Program-made: the position numbers and the translations under genes
Part shown: piece by piece, positions 33,601 to 45,200 of the stretch
Layout of the letters: each line of letters begins with the position of its first letter
How positions within the stretch are numbered: position 1 is the first letter of the stretch
The notes under the pieces: model-generated
The model's database searches: none
Seen by the model: only the letters and a program-made list of their open reading frames with translations
Told to the model about the DNA's origin: nothing
NCBI GenBank assembly: GCA_947623455.1
Contig: OX392527.1
Coordinates: 33,038,201 to 33,102,200, forward strand
Reading direction: 5' to 3'
DNA from: Mimachlamys varia
Lineage: Eukaryota; Mollusca; Bivalvia; Pectinida; Pectinidae
DNA length: 64,000 nt

Positions 33601-36352
33601 ATAAAATTTTATGTAGATAAATCCAATACTGCATAACTTTTAAACTCTTCTCGTTAATAACACAAAATTATCAGAAGCCACTCAAAATCGTATAGATATA
33701 TCATCAACTATATATGTACATTGTATTTACTGGTGTATATATATATCAACTACAGATATATATATGCAGACCTAATTATAGTTTCTCTTTACTTGGCAAC
33801 TTTTGTCTTGGCATAAATGCTGAAATATGTGAAACTGAGTTAACTCCCTTTTTTCACAAATAAAAATTAATAGCAATTACCTTGATAAGTACTAAAAAAA
33901 CCTTGTCTTTAAGAGTATTTGAATCTGATACCATGACAAAAGATAGACCACAAGTTTTTTTGTTTTGTTTTGTGTTTTTTTTTTTTTACAGAGAGCTGAA
34001 GTAGTAATTAAATTTCAGATGCTGACTCATACATTATTTAGAGAACAGTTGTGAGCTTTCATCTCTGGACAAATACTACCCCATCATCAATTATTAACTC
34101 CTTATTATGTAATAATATGTAACATTTCCTCATTTAAGTTCAACTTTTGCATGTCTTATGTATATATATGATTACAAGTTCAGGCTTTGATGTCTAGTTG
34201 TAATTTGTTTATATAAAGGGTTTTTCAAACTTTTATTCTCCTCTGGTTTACATAAATAAAATAATAGATATAATGGAAAATGCTTGTCAACCATAGTAAT
34301 TTAATTTGTTTTCAGTATTCAATATTAAAATTCCACTTAACACGGTAGTGAATAATGGCATATTTTTCAATTTTGTTTATCTTTTTTTTTCATTTTTTTC
34401 ATTTTTTTTTCTGCCATTATGGAGATCATTTCTTTCTCTTTCTGTATTTCTTTCTATCTCTTTTTAGCTTTCCCTCTGATCTGTACTATAATTCTTCATC
34501 TTTTCTCTACAGATTTCTCTTCCGACAAAGTATCTGTATTAATACAATTATCAAGCTACCCTGGTAATATTTTATTTTTTTTGACAATACTTAGATACAT
34601 ATATATATATAAAGAATAACAGAATAAAATTTAATGTCTGAAAATTTAACAATTGCTTCTGTAAATTGCCAGGGTCTAGGAGACTTTAAAAAGAGAAAGG
34701 ATGTCTTCGCATATATAAGACAGAAAAAATATAATATATACTGTCTGCAGGATACACACTTTACAACAGAACTAGAAAATAGAATTAGAACTGAATGGGG
34801 ATATGACTGTAAATTTAGTAATCATAATTCCAACTCAAGGGGTGTAGCAATCTTATTCAACAACAATTTCTCTTATACTATTCTTCATACTACATGTGAT
34901 CCAAATGGTAATTATATTGTCCTGGACATAACGGTCCAAGAGAACAGACTTACTTTAATAACTTGTTATGGTCCAAATACCGATTTTCCTAATTTTTATT
35001 TAGAGATAGAAGAAATATTATTAGATTATAACAATGAAAAGAATATTCGTATGTGGAGACTTTAATTTGGTTTTAATCCATTGATAGACACTTATAATTA
35101 CAAACATACTAACAATCCAAATGCAAGAGATAAGGTACTTGAGATTATAAAGGATTGTGATCTAGTTGACTCGTATAGGGAATTTCACCCAGACACAAAC
35201 AGATTTACATGGAGGCGGAAAAATCCTTCAAAACATGCTCGACTTGATTTTTTTCTAACCTCAAGAATTTTACTATCAAATATTTTAAATTGTACTGTTG
35301 AGTCTAGTTATAAGTCAGACCACTCCATGATTACTTTAAAAATACAATTTCAAGAGTCTAAAAGGGGTAAAAGTCTATGGAAATTCAACAATACTTTATT
35401 AAATGATAAAAATTATGTACAAACAGTCCAGGGAGTAATTAAAGGGGTAAAGAAACAGTATGCAGTGCCAATCTATGATATAAATAACTTAGATAATATA
35501 AATGAAAATGAAATACAATTTATTATTGATGACCAATTATTTCTGGAAACTTTACTTATGGAAATCAGAGGGAAAACCATTCATTATGCATCTTTAAGAA
35601 AAGGAAAGACTTCCAAAACAGAAACAGATTTGATTAACAAAATCCAGAACTTAGAGGAAAAGGAGGGAATTACAAAAAATGAGGATATTTATCAATTGAA
35701 AAAAGAGTAAGAAGAGATTAGAGATAAAAAATTGAAGGGAAATATGTTTAGATCAAAGGTAAAATGGATAGAAGAAGGGGAAAAAACGTCAAAATATTTT
35801 TGTAGTTTAGAAAAGAGAAATTTTACAGAGAAAATAATACCAAGGATAGAAACAGATAATGGAATTATTACAAAACAGGAGGAAATTTTAGAAGAAACAA
35901 GAAAGTATGATAGACTGTATAAAAATAATGATAAACCCTCAAACTACTCATGGAGTAATGATTTTTCCTTTACTGATATTCCTAAACTAACACTTGATGA
36001 AAAAAATAATTTAAAAGGTAGGATTAACTATATTGAAGCAACAGAGGTATTGAAGAATATGAAAAATGACAAAAGTGCTGGGTCAGATGGTGTTACTGTT
36101 GAATTTTTTATTTTTTTTTGGAAAAATCTAAATTCTTTTATTATTCGATCTGTGAACCGGGGATATGAAACAGGGGAACTATCTATAACTCAAAAACAGG
36201 GAATCATTATTTGTATACCAAAGGGCGATAAACCCCATCAGTTTTTAAAAAATTGGAGACCTATTTCTCTCTTAAATGTTATATATAAAATAGCTTCAGG
36301 TTGTATAGCAAAAAGACTTAAATCAGTTCTAGATAAACTTTTCTCTCATTTT

Positions 36353-36907
36353 TAGGTGTGTAATACTGGCCTGTCTAGGGCAATACACATATGATCGCTG
36401 TGGTTGTATTACACCCCTACCCATGCAATACAGCCACCGCGTGACGTCACAATGGCGCAACAATGTCGTGACGTCATGAGTTCGGTAAAATCTGATGCCA
36501 AAAAAAGAAAAATGGCGACGTGATGAAATTAAAACCTTTCACAATATTTTAACCGTGTACATTAGAAAGCTGAGATTATTTTTCTGCGCAAACTACGTTT
36601 GCAAATATGGGGTATGCTCGATCTCGCTGTATCATTTGTTTTCGTCAAAAAAAATCAAGGAAAAATTTGATATTTTCAAAATGGTGGCCAGTCAAAAGTG
36701 TTTTCATGGTTTTTGAGCTTATTCAGGTAGTTGAAATGAGAGAAAAATACTCTGTCATGACCAGGGATGTAAGATAAGGAAATTCCACCCTCGGGATTTT
36801 CAAATTTGGCAAAACCCTCGGCAAAGCCTCGGGTTTTACCAAATTTGAAAACCCCTCGGGTTGAATTTCCTTATCTTACATCCCTGGTCATGACAGAGTC
36901 TTATAAT
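36353..36907. mobile_element. Insertion carrying a fold-back hairpin, inside the LINE
   Basis: It separates the LINE motifs VLDKLFS and DQTGF. Positions 36752-36900 form a long hairpin whose arms begin and end with ACTCTGTCATGACCAGGGAT and its complement. The left half has GTGTAATAC/GTATTACAC and GTGACGTCAC palindromes. A related half-hairpin lies near 31025-31130. The insertion ends are approximate. Confidence 0.75.
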
Positions 36908-37511
36908 ACATAGCGATCAAACAGGTTTCATTCCGGCAGATATATAGCTAATAACACTAGGTTAATTTATGATGTAATGGATTATACAGAAGAACAACAT
37001 ATACCAGGCATGCTCCTTTTAACAGATTTCGAAAAAGCTTTTGATTCTGTTTCATGGTCATTTATAAATAAAGTTTTAGAATTTTTCAACTTTGGGGACT
37101 CAATTAAACATTGGATTAAAACTTTTACAAATAATATTTCTTCTTTTGTGAACCAAGGTTGACATCTATCTGCACCCATAAAACTAGGAAGAGGCTGTCG
37201 ACAAGGAGACCCATTATCACCTTATATTTTCCTTCTCTGTGCAGAAATATTAGCAATTAAACTAAGAACAAATACACATATAAAAGGAATAACAATTGAC
37301 ACTACAGAACATCTGATATCACAATTTGCTGATGACACTTCTCTTAACCTAGATGGCACAGAAACATCACTTAGGTATGCTATAAAAAACCTTAATTATT
37401 TCTGGGGAATATCAGGACTCAAATTAAACTACACAAAAACACAAGTTATTTGGATAGGGAGTAAAAATTACAGTACAGAGAAATGTGTAAATAATCTTGC
37501 TTTATCATGGG

Positions 37512-37596
37512 CAACTTCGCTAGCCAAGGGTTACGATCCGTACACTCAGCTTCACAAGATTACATAGGTGATCGTAACCCCTGGATATCGAGGATG
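37512..37596. mobile_element. 85-bp MITE with 27-bp TIRs and 9-bp target duplication
   Basis: TATCATGGG occurs at 37503-37511 and again at 37597-37605. Removing the insert plus one copy restores the LINE frame across ALSW-GATHFNLLG. The 27-base ends (left from GCAACTTCGCTAGCCAAGGG, right ending CTGGATATCGAGGATG) are imperfect inverted repeats meeting at GGTTACGATC. A 9-bp duplication is typical of Mutator-like elements. Confidence 0.85.
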
Positions 37597-39521
37597 TATC
37601 ATGGGGTGCAACCCATTTTAATCTTTTAGGAATTAACTTCAATGTTGACCTCAGTAAAATAGTCCAGTCCAATTTCAAAGAAAAAATTGCAAAATTAAAG
37701 TCATTAATTAAACAGTGGAAGAGACGATACGTAACACCTATAGGTACATTTTAGAATAACTGTAATAAAATCACTACTTCTACCAATACTTGCACACTTA
37801 TCCATAGGATTACCCTCACCTAACCATTCTACTATGAGAGGAATTCAAAATATGTTTTATGACTACCTTTGGGGAAGTCCAAAAGCCAAAGTAAAAAGAG
37901 ATATTATTGTGAAATGTTATGAAGAAGGTGGCCTGAAAATGGTTAATATCCAACATTTTGAAATGGCCTTAAAATCAACATGGATTAGAAATATTTGCCT
38001 TAAAAATTCAAATTGGCAGACAGTACTTTTTACAAAAATTAATAAGAATAGATTGCTAACTTTAGGAAATAGATATATTGAATATAGCATCAAAAATAAA
38101 CTTCATAACAAATTTTGGATTGATGTTTTAAATGCGTGGAATACTTTTAAGAGAGAAAATGGAAATTTTTCAGCCAGATCAAATATTATCTCTACCAATT
38201 TGGAATAATGATCTAATAAAAATAGGTAATAATACTGTGTTTTACAAGCAATGGGTTTGATAAAGGAGTTATTCTTATAAATAATCTACTTAAAGAAGAT
38301 GGCAGTTTCCTTCAACAAAAGGAATTTAATGAAATTTTGAATTTGAATACTAACTTTATTGACTATAATGCTATTATTCTGGCAGTAAAAAGACTAGGAT
38401 GGACTTTTGAAAAAAAACTTACATTACCATCGATACCATTGTACATTTTTGTATATTGATATTATAATCAAAAGTAAAAAGGATACAAAAGATATGTATA
38501 ATGTTCATAACAAAAATAATGTATTACCTACAGGTCAAGCAAAGTGGGAAGCTATATTTGGAAATATGCCTATTGAAGAATGGAAAAAATATACAGTTTA
38601 CCTTTTGACAGCAATAAAATTCAAAACTACAATGGCTGCAATTTAGAATTAATCACCACATATTAGTTACAAACAATTTTTTGAAAAAGATTAATTTGGC
38701 ACAGTCAGATTTGTGTAATTTTTGCCTCATAGAAATAGAAGCTATACAACATGTACTTTGGGAATGTAATAAAGTCCAAAACTTAATTATGGCTTTCCAA
38801 ATTTGGATTCAAGATACTTGTAATGTTGCATATAATATATATGTAAAAAAGATTTCATTTTTGGTAAAATAACAAAAATCAAACATCAAAATAACAGAGC
38901 AGAAAATATTATAATACTAAATATAAAGCACTACATATATTGTCAAAAGTGTTTAGGCAAAGATCTTTACTTACCTACTCTAATTAGTAATCTGAAAAAT
39001 TCATATAATATTGAAAGGTACTTAGCAAAAAAATATGACAAGGAAGCTTCCTTTATCAAAGATTTCAGTCAATACCTTATAGCTTTTGGAAAATAAACAT
39101 ACCAATTATAATAAGTGAATTTCTGTCGTTATGGATTAAAAATAAGTTTTTACCCATTCCTTTTATATATGCTTTTCGTTATAGCTTGTGTTTTTATGTT
39201 ATCTTCCTATCAACTTCTTTCATCCATTAAGTAATATATTTACATGGCCCTTTCAGAGATTGCCTTTGCCTTTGTCGGAAATTCTTTTTTTTTTCTTTCT
39301 TTGTTTCATGCTCTTATGTCCTATTTCCTCTCTTATCTTTGTCTTTCCTTTTCTCAACCAGTTTCTACTTTTAAACCAAGCTATCCCCCAAACCCCCCTT
39401 TCAATTAGCTCCAGTCAATATATTGTTGATTGTTTTTATTATGGTACATTGTATGTAAGAATTATGAGCACTAAAGGGCAGAAGAGATATATAATAACTT
39501 AGAAGTTAATACAGTGGACTC

Positions 39522-39700
39522 CACTTAATATCACCCATGTTAATATCACATTCCTCTTTATATCATGTTTCTCCTCAAGCACCATTTTTCTCTCCATATA
39601 TTCCGTGTAATTTTATTGAGTAAATATCATGTATTTTGAGGTGAATTCCTCTTAATAGTATTATTATTTTTTTTTTAATCAATTACAAAAAATATCCCCC
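39522..39700 (+). mobile_element. Possible DNA-transposon end
   Basis: The segment starts CAGTGGACTCCACTTAATAT and has repeated AATATCAC/CTTTATATCA themes, reminiscent of pogo/Tigger-type termini. No matching inverted end was found, so this is a weak call. Confidence 0.25.
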
Positions 39701-41475
39701 CAAAAAATGTCTTCTGATACAACTTATACAAAATGTTGCAAAGAAAGTAAAAAATAACTCCAAAAATGATTTTTAATTGAAATAATAATATCTTTATATA
39801 GAAACATCTTCATATGTACATTAAATAGCTTACATTTTGTTATGGAGATTGGAAATACACTAGATTTAGTCATATTTCTCATTCCCATTCCTGTTATTAT
39901 CATGTTTTTGTCTGACAAATGCAACAGGATATAAAGAGGAGTGCACTGTACTTGACTATAACTATTATTATCATAGAACACCACTAAATGTATCATTGAA
40001 TACCATTGAATGTATCATTGAATGCCTTTGAATGAATGCACAAGACCATGTATTAATGTATATGATTGTTGTCTGGAACTAATAAAAAAAGAAGTAAACA
40101 TTAGGTCGATGGTTAAATTGCTTTGTTGTTCTAACAATTTACAATCGATTCAAGATTTTCTAATGCAATATCATAGAAGTTTGTATTGTAGTTGGATACA
40201 TTGCAAGTATTGAAGACCACTGCAACTTGCACTAAAGGTCTAACTTTAGCAACAGGGCGACTATATGGGTCGGTCTGTTTTATTTTGAGCAAAGATATTG
40301 ATAGATGTTCTTGATAAATATATCGAATCTGTTTTAAGGATACACATTTTTGAAGATGACTTGTAAAATTTTGAAAATGCGTCGTCTTATTAAAAAAAAA
40401 AATAAGAGGGAGGAAATGTGCGTTTCAGTAACACAAAAACTTAATGCACCACTCAATCCATTTCTTTCAAGATGCTACTAACATTAACTTTCATGGTAAT
40501 GATTCCATGAACTTTTGAAGTTATCTTTCATTTAGATAAGTCTAATTGGATATGCACACATATACACATGTGATAGGGCCTACTTACATGTATTAGTGAG
40601 CTATTCACTGAATACCTATATATTACACCGGGTCAATAGGTATAATCATGATAACGTTAACTCCGGTATCACATGATCAATCATCCCAGCTCATCACCCT
40701 CAGCGGTCAGATTCATTCACCTTGTCTGGAGTCAATGGTTCAAACCTACATGTTAGTGCAATGCTGTGGCGTGTTTAAGATGGACTATAAGCAAACGTTT
40801 TTTTTTCTAAATATTCGTTTGCTGGCCGGTTAAGACAAAATTGATCGTTTCTGTTACAAGGACAGACTAAAATAAGTTGATGTTAATGGTCTTAGCAACA
40901 CTTTCAACTTTCAGGGATAGATTCTGAAGGACCTACAGAAACTAATGCAGATAAGTTTCTGCAGGTCCTTCAGAATCTATCCCTCCTATGGCACATTGGA
41001 AAATAGTCAAATAGGTTATTTCGTAAATGTTTCATGGTGACGGCTGTCTACTTTCTAACTTTAATGTTGTGACGTTTGCATAATGTTCTCAATGTATTGA
41101 TTCCAAATAAAATCTGACTTACAAATCACACCATCGGGAAATCATGATGCTCTTGAATGCAAGTAAAAATCGTAAGTAGGTGATGTAGTTTGGTAGAATT
41201 TCCCCCTCAATTTGAACTGATGTTTTGACATATACCCCACAAAGGGATGACAGAAAACTACTAGACGGTGACAAAATAATCCCAGACAGGTAGAATAGGT
41301 GATAGTTATAAAAAAGGTATGTTTCAAAAGGCAATATATTGTCTTCTAAAGAGTCGTTACTTATCATCCTCATCCCAAACGTTAGTGTTTACCACTCCCA
41401 CCCTAGGTAAAATATCTTTACTCTTCCCTTTGAAACGTGCTCATACATTTGCAGGTAAAATATCTACCTAAATAA
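39701..41475. other. Intergenic stretch without genes
   Basis: No supported exon. It contains one clean hairpin at 40914-40983. Short open frames are scattered and unconvincing. Confidence 0.55.
40914..40983. repeat. Hairpin with 31-base arms
   Basis: AGGGATAGATTCTGAAGGAC leads a 31-base arm that is repeated in inverse, with one mismatch, after an 8-base loop. It could be a tiny fold-back element or a structured RNA stem if transcribed. Confidence 0.85.
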
Positions 41476-41826
41476 TTTCGACTTTATCTCTGCTTAAGTA
41501 CAACCCACCTCTCCAACCAAACCCCATCCAAGGTATTAGAGTTAATTAAACGTGTCCTTCGTTCCACCCACATATCAGGTAACGCTCTTCGTGTTTACCC
41601 TCAAAATCCAAGTTTAAATATGCTTAGCTATGTCTATGAGATTAAAACCACAATACCACGTAAAATTGGCTGTGTTGGCCTTATAGAGAACTTAGTTAAA
41701 GTGTATGATATTTTACACACACTTATTAATTAGAGACAAAAAAGACTAAGAGATCAACTGAGTCGTAGGCAGTTCACCAGTACTACCGTTAACACAAACA
41801 ATGAGTTATCTTACTATTTAGTATGA
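41476..41826 (+). pseudogene. Unidentified coding relic, 116 codons with one amber stop
   Basis: One frame is open for 85 codons to a TAG (41731-41733) and continues open for 30 more to TGA. The codons look protein-like (KVLELIKRVLRSTHISGNAL; YEIKTTIPRKIGCVGLIENL) and contrast with the stop-rich surroundings. No start or splice sites are evident. It may be a fragment of a transposon or gene; I do not recognise the family. Confidence 0.4.
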
Positions 41827-41999
41827 GCCATGATACGCATACTTTTTAGGACCAAGTGTATACGAAGGTCAGATAAATAACGACACAACGTACCTCACAT
41901 GATGTACATGTGAGACTGCCCGGGGTGGGGTACAAGGTGTTCTCATAAATACGAATTTCAGGACGGCCACCAACACGAGCAGGCGACAACGTCCCCAGC

Positions 42000-42214
42000 A
42001 TGGCAGAACTTAGTCCATTGTTCCAAAATAAAAGCGGCGAGTACGATGTGGGACCATACCGTACATACGTACGACCTGTATTGGCGGAGTTCGTAGGTAC
42101 GACACTGTTTGTATTCATTGGTGTCCTGTCAGTACAGTCCGGTAACCTGGCCTCTATAGGACTGGCCCACGGGCTGACCATCGCGCTCCTCATCATGGGG
42201 CTCGGCAAAATCAG
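42000..42214 (+). CDS. Aquaporin copy 1, exon 1
   Basis: The start ATG follows GTCCCCAGC. The exon encodes a short cytosolic N-terminus ([20 protein letters not shown]), helix 1 and helix 2, ending ATC AG before donor GTAAGA (phase 2). Confidence 0.9.
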
Positions 42215-45200
42215 GTAAGACTTGCATGAAATTGAATATGATGGTTGAGACTCTTTTGAATTTATTCGAAATATTTTCTACGCCTAATGACTGGTTAAAA
42301 TTTAGGCGGTCGGAATAGTTTTACGCCTAATGGTTATTTAACTGCATGTTATCGTAAGTAATTCTGGGGAAACTTAAACTTAATAAATCAGGGTCTACCT
42401 GTATTTCAGAAGCTTAAAAACGTCACCAACGGGATACGTTTTGCTTGTCAAGTTTAACCATGGTAGCATAGACATTATTCAGACTGCAACCCCTATACAT
42501 ATATGGGAGTCGTATGTCTCTAGTGCTCAATATGGACCAATGGCTATTTACAACAAGCACGGTTTACATGAAATGCCTGTTTATATCAGTATCCGCAGTA
42601 GTCTGAAGTTTAACGTTTGTAATATAAAGAGGCCTGATTTGCCTCTTTTGTTACAACATCTATGGAACATTATCCATGTTTTGTTTTTCATAAGTTGGAC
42701 CTTTTAGCATTACTGATGTGTCATCAATGGTCAAAATTGCCATGTGATGCGGTAAGTGTATGTTGTTTGACATAATCTTATATAATTGGTATTTAATAGG
42801 TTTTTTGTTTATACCTTGTATGGGGTAAGTGTGCTAGTTATATTTATTGTTGTATTTAAGAAAATATTTAATGAATATAGGGTGTAAAGGAATGTTTTAG
42901 GCATCCAACGAAACCTTAATAAAAAAAATAAAGTCTTTTATTCTTCACTTTCATAGTGAAGTGTCAAGGGAGACATTAGAAGGAGGAAATTGTTAGGAAA
43001 TAATGGAAAAGAGATGATCCGAAATAGTCGACTCTTACAATCATGCAATGGGCGTAGCAGGTGCAATTCTTACGCCCTACCTGCGAGGCAAAGGCCCGCT
43101 TAGACTTCATGCTAAATACGGATGTAACAGATGAACTTTCATGGTAAAATAATGACTATTAATCATTATATTATATTTACATTTTTACTATTGAGGGAGT
43201 AGTGTTTTCATCGTCCTTTAAACGATATTGACGAAACGGGCCTACTTTGATTAAAAATTAACCGTAGTCATTAGAGCGATTGAAACAAGGGCCTGTCCAT
43301 GTTATTGAGAGCTATGCGACAGAACTCGTTGAACAATGTTAATATATGACGTCATAATTAAACCATGTGGTCCGTCACTGCTTTCAGTCTTATGAAAGTC
43401 TTTTCCCTATATTCTGTATATATTTGGCAGCAGATATATGTAAATATATGGAATTAATAATAAACTCGTTCAATAAATTCAATATCACATGAACACTCGT
43501 GAGATCCGCTATTTATTAACTAAAATAAATAAATTCACAGCACGCAACTTGACTTAGTAGCACGCAGAGTACTTGTGATCCGATCGTAATCTAAATGATA
43601 TATGATGTATTCCTTGGCAATAACCGAATTATATTAGTAGACAACTTTTCTTGACGTACTGAAAAAAATTATATATGTTTGTTTTATTTTTGTATTTTCT
43701 AGCGGTGGTCACTTCAACCCTGCTGTGTCACTGGGAGTGTGTCTGGCTGGCGGTAACACGATCGTCCTCACAGTAGCCTACGTAGTTGCACAGATTATTG
43801 GGGGAATGCTTGGGGCAGCATTCACCAGGGTGAGTGTCGGACAAACTCGCTGTCGATAACGTGTTATGGAATTGTCTTTTCAAGATGGCCGACTAGGACG
43901 TAGAAAGAAGTAGGGTCCTCAATTCAATCTAATAAAGCAGTTATTTGTAAATACGTTAGGACATGATAAGTGACAAGATGAACTCAGAAAGATGTCATCT
44001 TTAAATTCCGTTATTGGATGTTTGTCGTTCAGTTCCAAAAAATATTTGCAAATCCATCTCGAAAATGGACAAATTGTTGAAATCGTAATCGGGGCGGAAT
44101 CTGCCGATTTCGAATTATTTGAAGGGCCAAAATATTACAGGATTTTTTTTACATAAACGAAAAATAAAATGCGATGGGATCTCACTGGGGTGTAAATTTT
44201 GGATTCTCACCTTTTGGCCCCTAGCATCACTGAAGAGTCCTAGGAGGACGAAACAGCTGTACAGTGAAGTTTAATTCATTTTTCGGCATACTGTATTTAT
44301 TACTAAATTTAAAAGGTGCAGCACATATGTGTGTTACGTCATCTTTGGACAGTACAGCAGTAAAACATTTTAAGGAAACCTGATAAAACTACTTGACTCG
44401 GTACGTAAATAAATTCCTATTTCTATTAAGGAGGATTTTACTTTAATTCTTCTGTTTGTCCGAGTACTTTCACGCATGCAGTCGCTGATGAATTTTACAG
44501 AACTACTGTAGACAAACTGATATAATTAGGCCAACCGATTGTTAAAATAAGTACTATTGTGTACCGCAAAGTTCTGGAAGTGGACGACACATGTTTCGCC
44601 GAAATCCACGTCTACATTGAAAAAAATAGAGAATACCGAAGCGTCAACAAAACCATAATCAGAACTCACAATCGATTAAACTAGAGAGACCTTTGTAAAA
44701 TTACAAGAGAACAAGACCAGGTGTGAAGTTAAGGGTCGCCATATGAAAACAGTCAAACTTTACCAGCTGTTGTTGGTTGAAACGCACACTTCGTTCAAAC
44801 AGATTCAGATGATATTATAAAAAATTATTCCATACATTATTGGTATAAAAACATTTGTTTGTCCTTTTTATATTAATGATTTGTTAATTTATTCACTCCC
44901 CTTCAATGACTTCAATACCCGCTTCGAACCGTCTAGAATTTATGACAATCCATCTACATACACTTCAGTTAACAGCTGGTAAAGGCCGAATAAAACAATT
45001 GTGTATCAGCTACAGTTAGTATTACTTTACTGCCTATATCCTACTGTAGATATTTAATTTTGTATTTTTTACTATTTTGTACCATAGTTTTTTTTCAATG
45101 ATAAAGAACGTTTTGCACTGTTAGAAGTTAGAACTCATGTGCATGGTATTTTCATCAATCTTTCATACTTCAATTGATATACAGTTAATACATGTTTGAG

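Larger units (their letters stand above)
28680..34633. other. Gene-poor AT-rich intergenic stretch
   Basis: No exon or open frame here has support. It holds a hairpin at 29107-29207, poly-A runs near 29253 and 30218, a fold-back relative near 31025-31130, a tRNA-like SINE at 30578-30655 and very AT-rich sequence from about 32.7 kb. The last kilobase may include the decayed 5' part of the LINE, but I see no ORF1. Confidence 0.6.
34634..39096 (+). mobile_element. Degenerate Tx1/L1-like LINE, ORF2
   Basis: An endonuclease/exonuclease/phosphatase domain starts at 34634 (LTIASVNCQGLGD; QDTHF; CGDFN near 35049). The reverse transcriptase follows: KSAGSDG near 36070, NWRPISLLNVIYKI near 36252, FEKAFDSVSW near 37030, GCRQGDPLSPYIF near 37195, and catalytic FADDT at about 37326. 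A C-terminal CNFC...H...WEC zinc motif lies near 38709-38775. The element is dead: frameshifts near 35046, 35073 and 36930, in-frame stops at 35708 and 37160, further breaks after 37500, and two insertions. ORF1 was not found. The family call rests on domain order and motif style. Confidence 0.88.

Noticed and set aside
42441..42707. 88-codon open frame in aquaporin copy 1 intron 1
   Set aside because: It starts and ends inside the intron, lacks splice signals, and has no recognisable motif.
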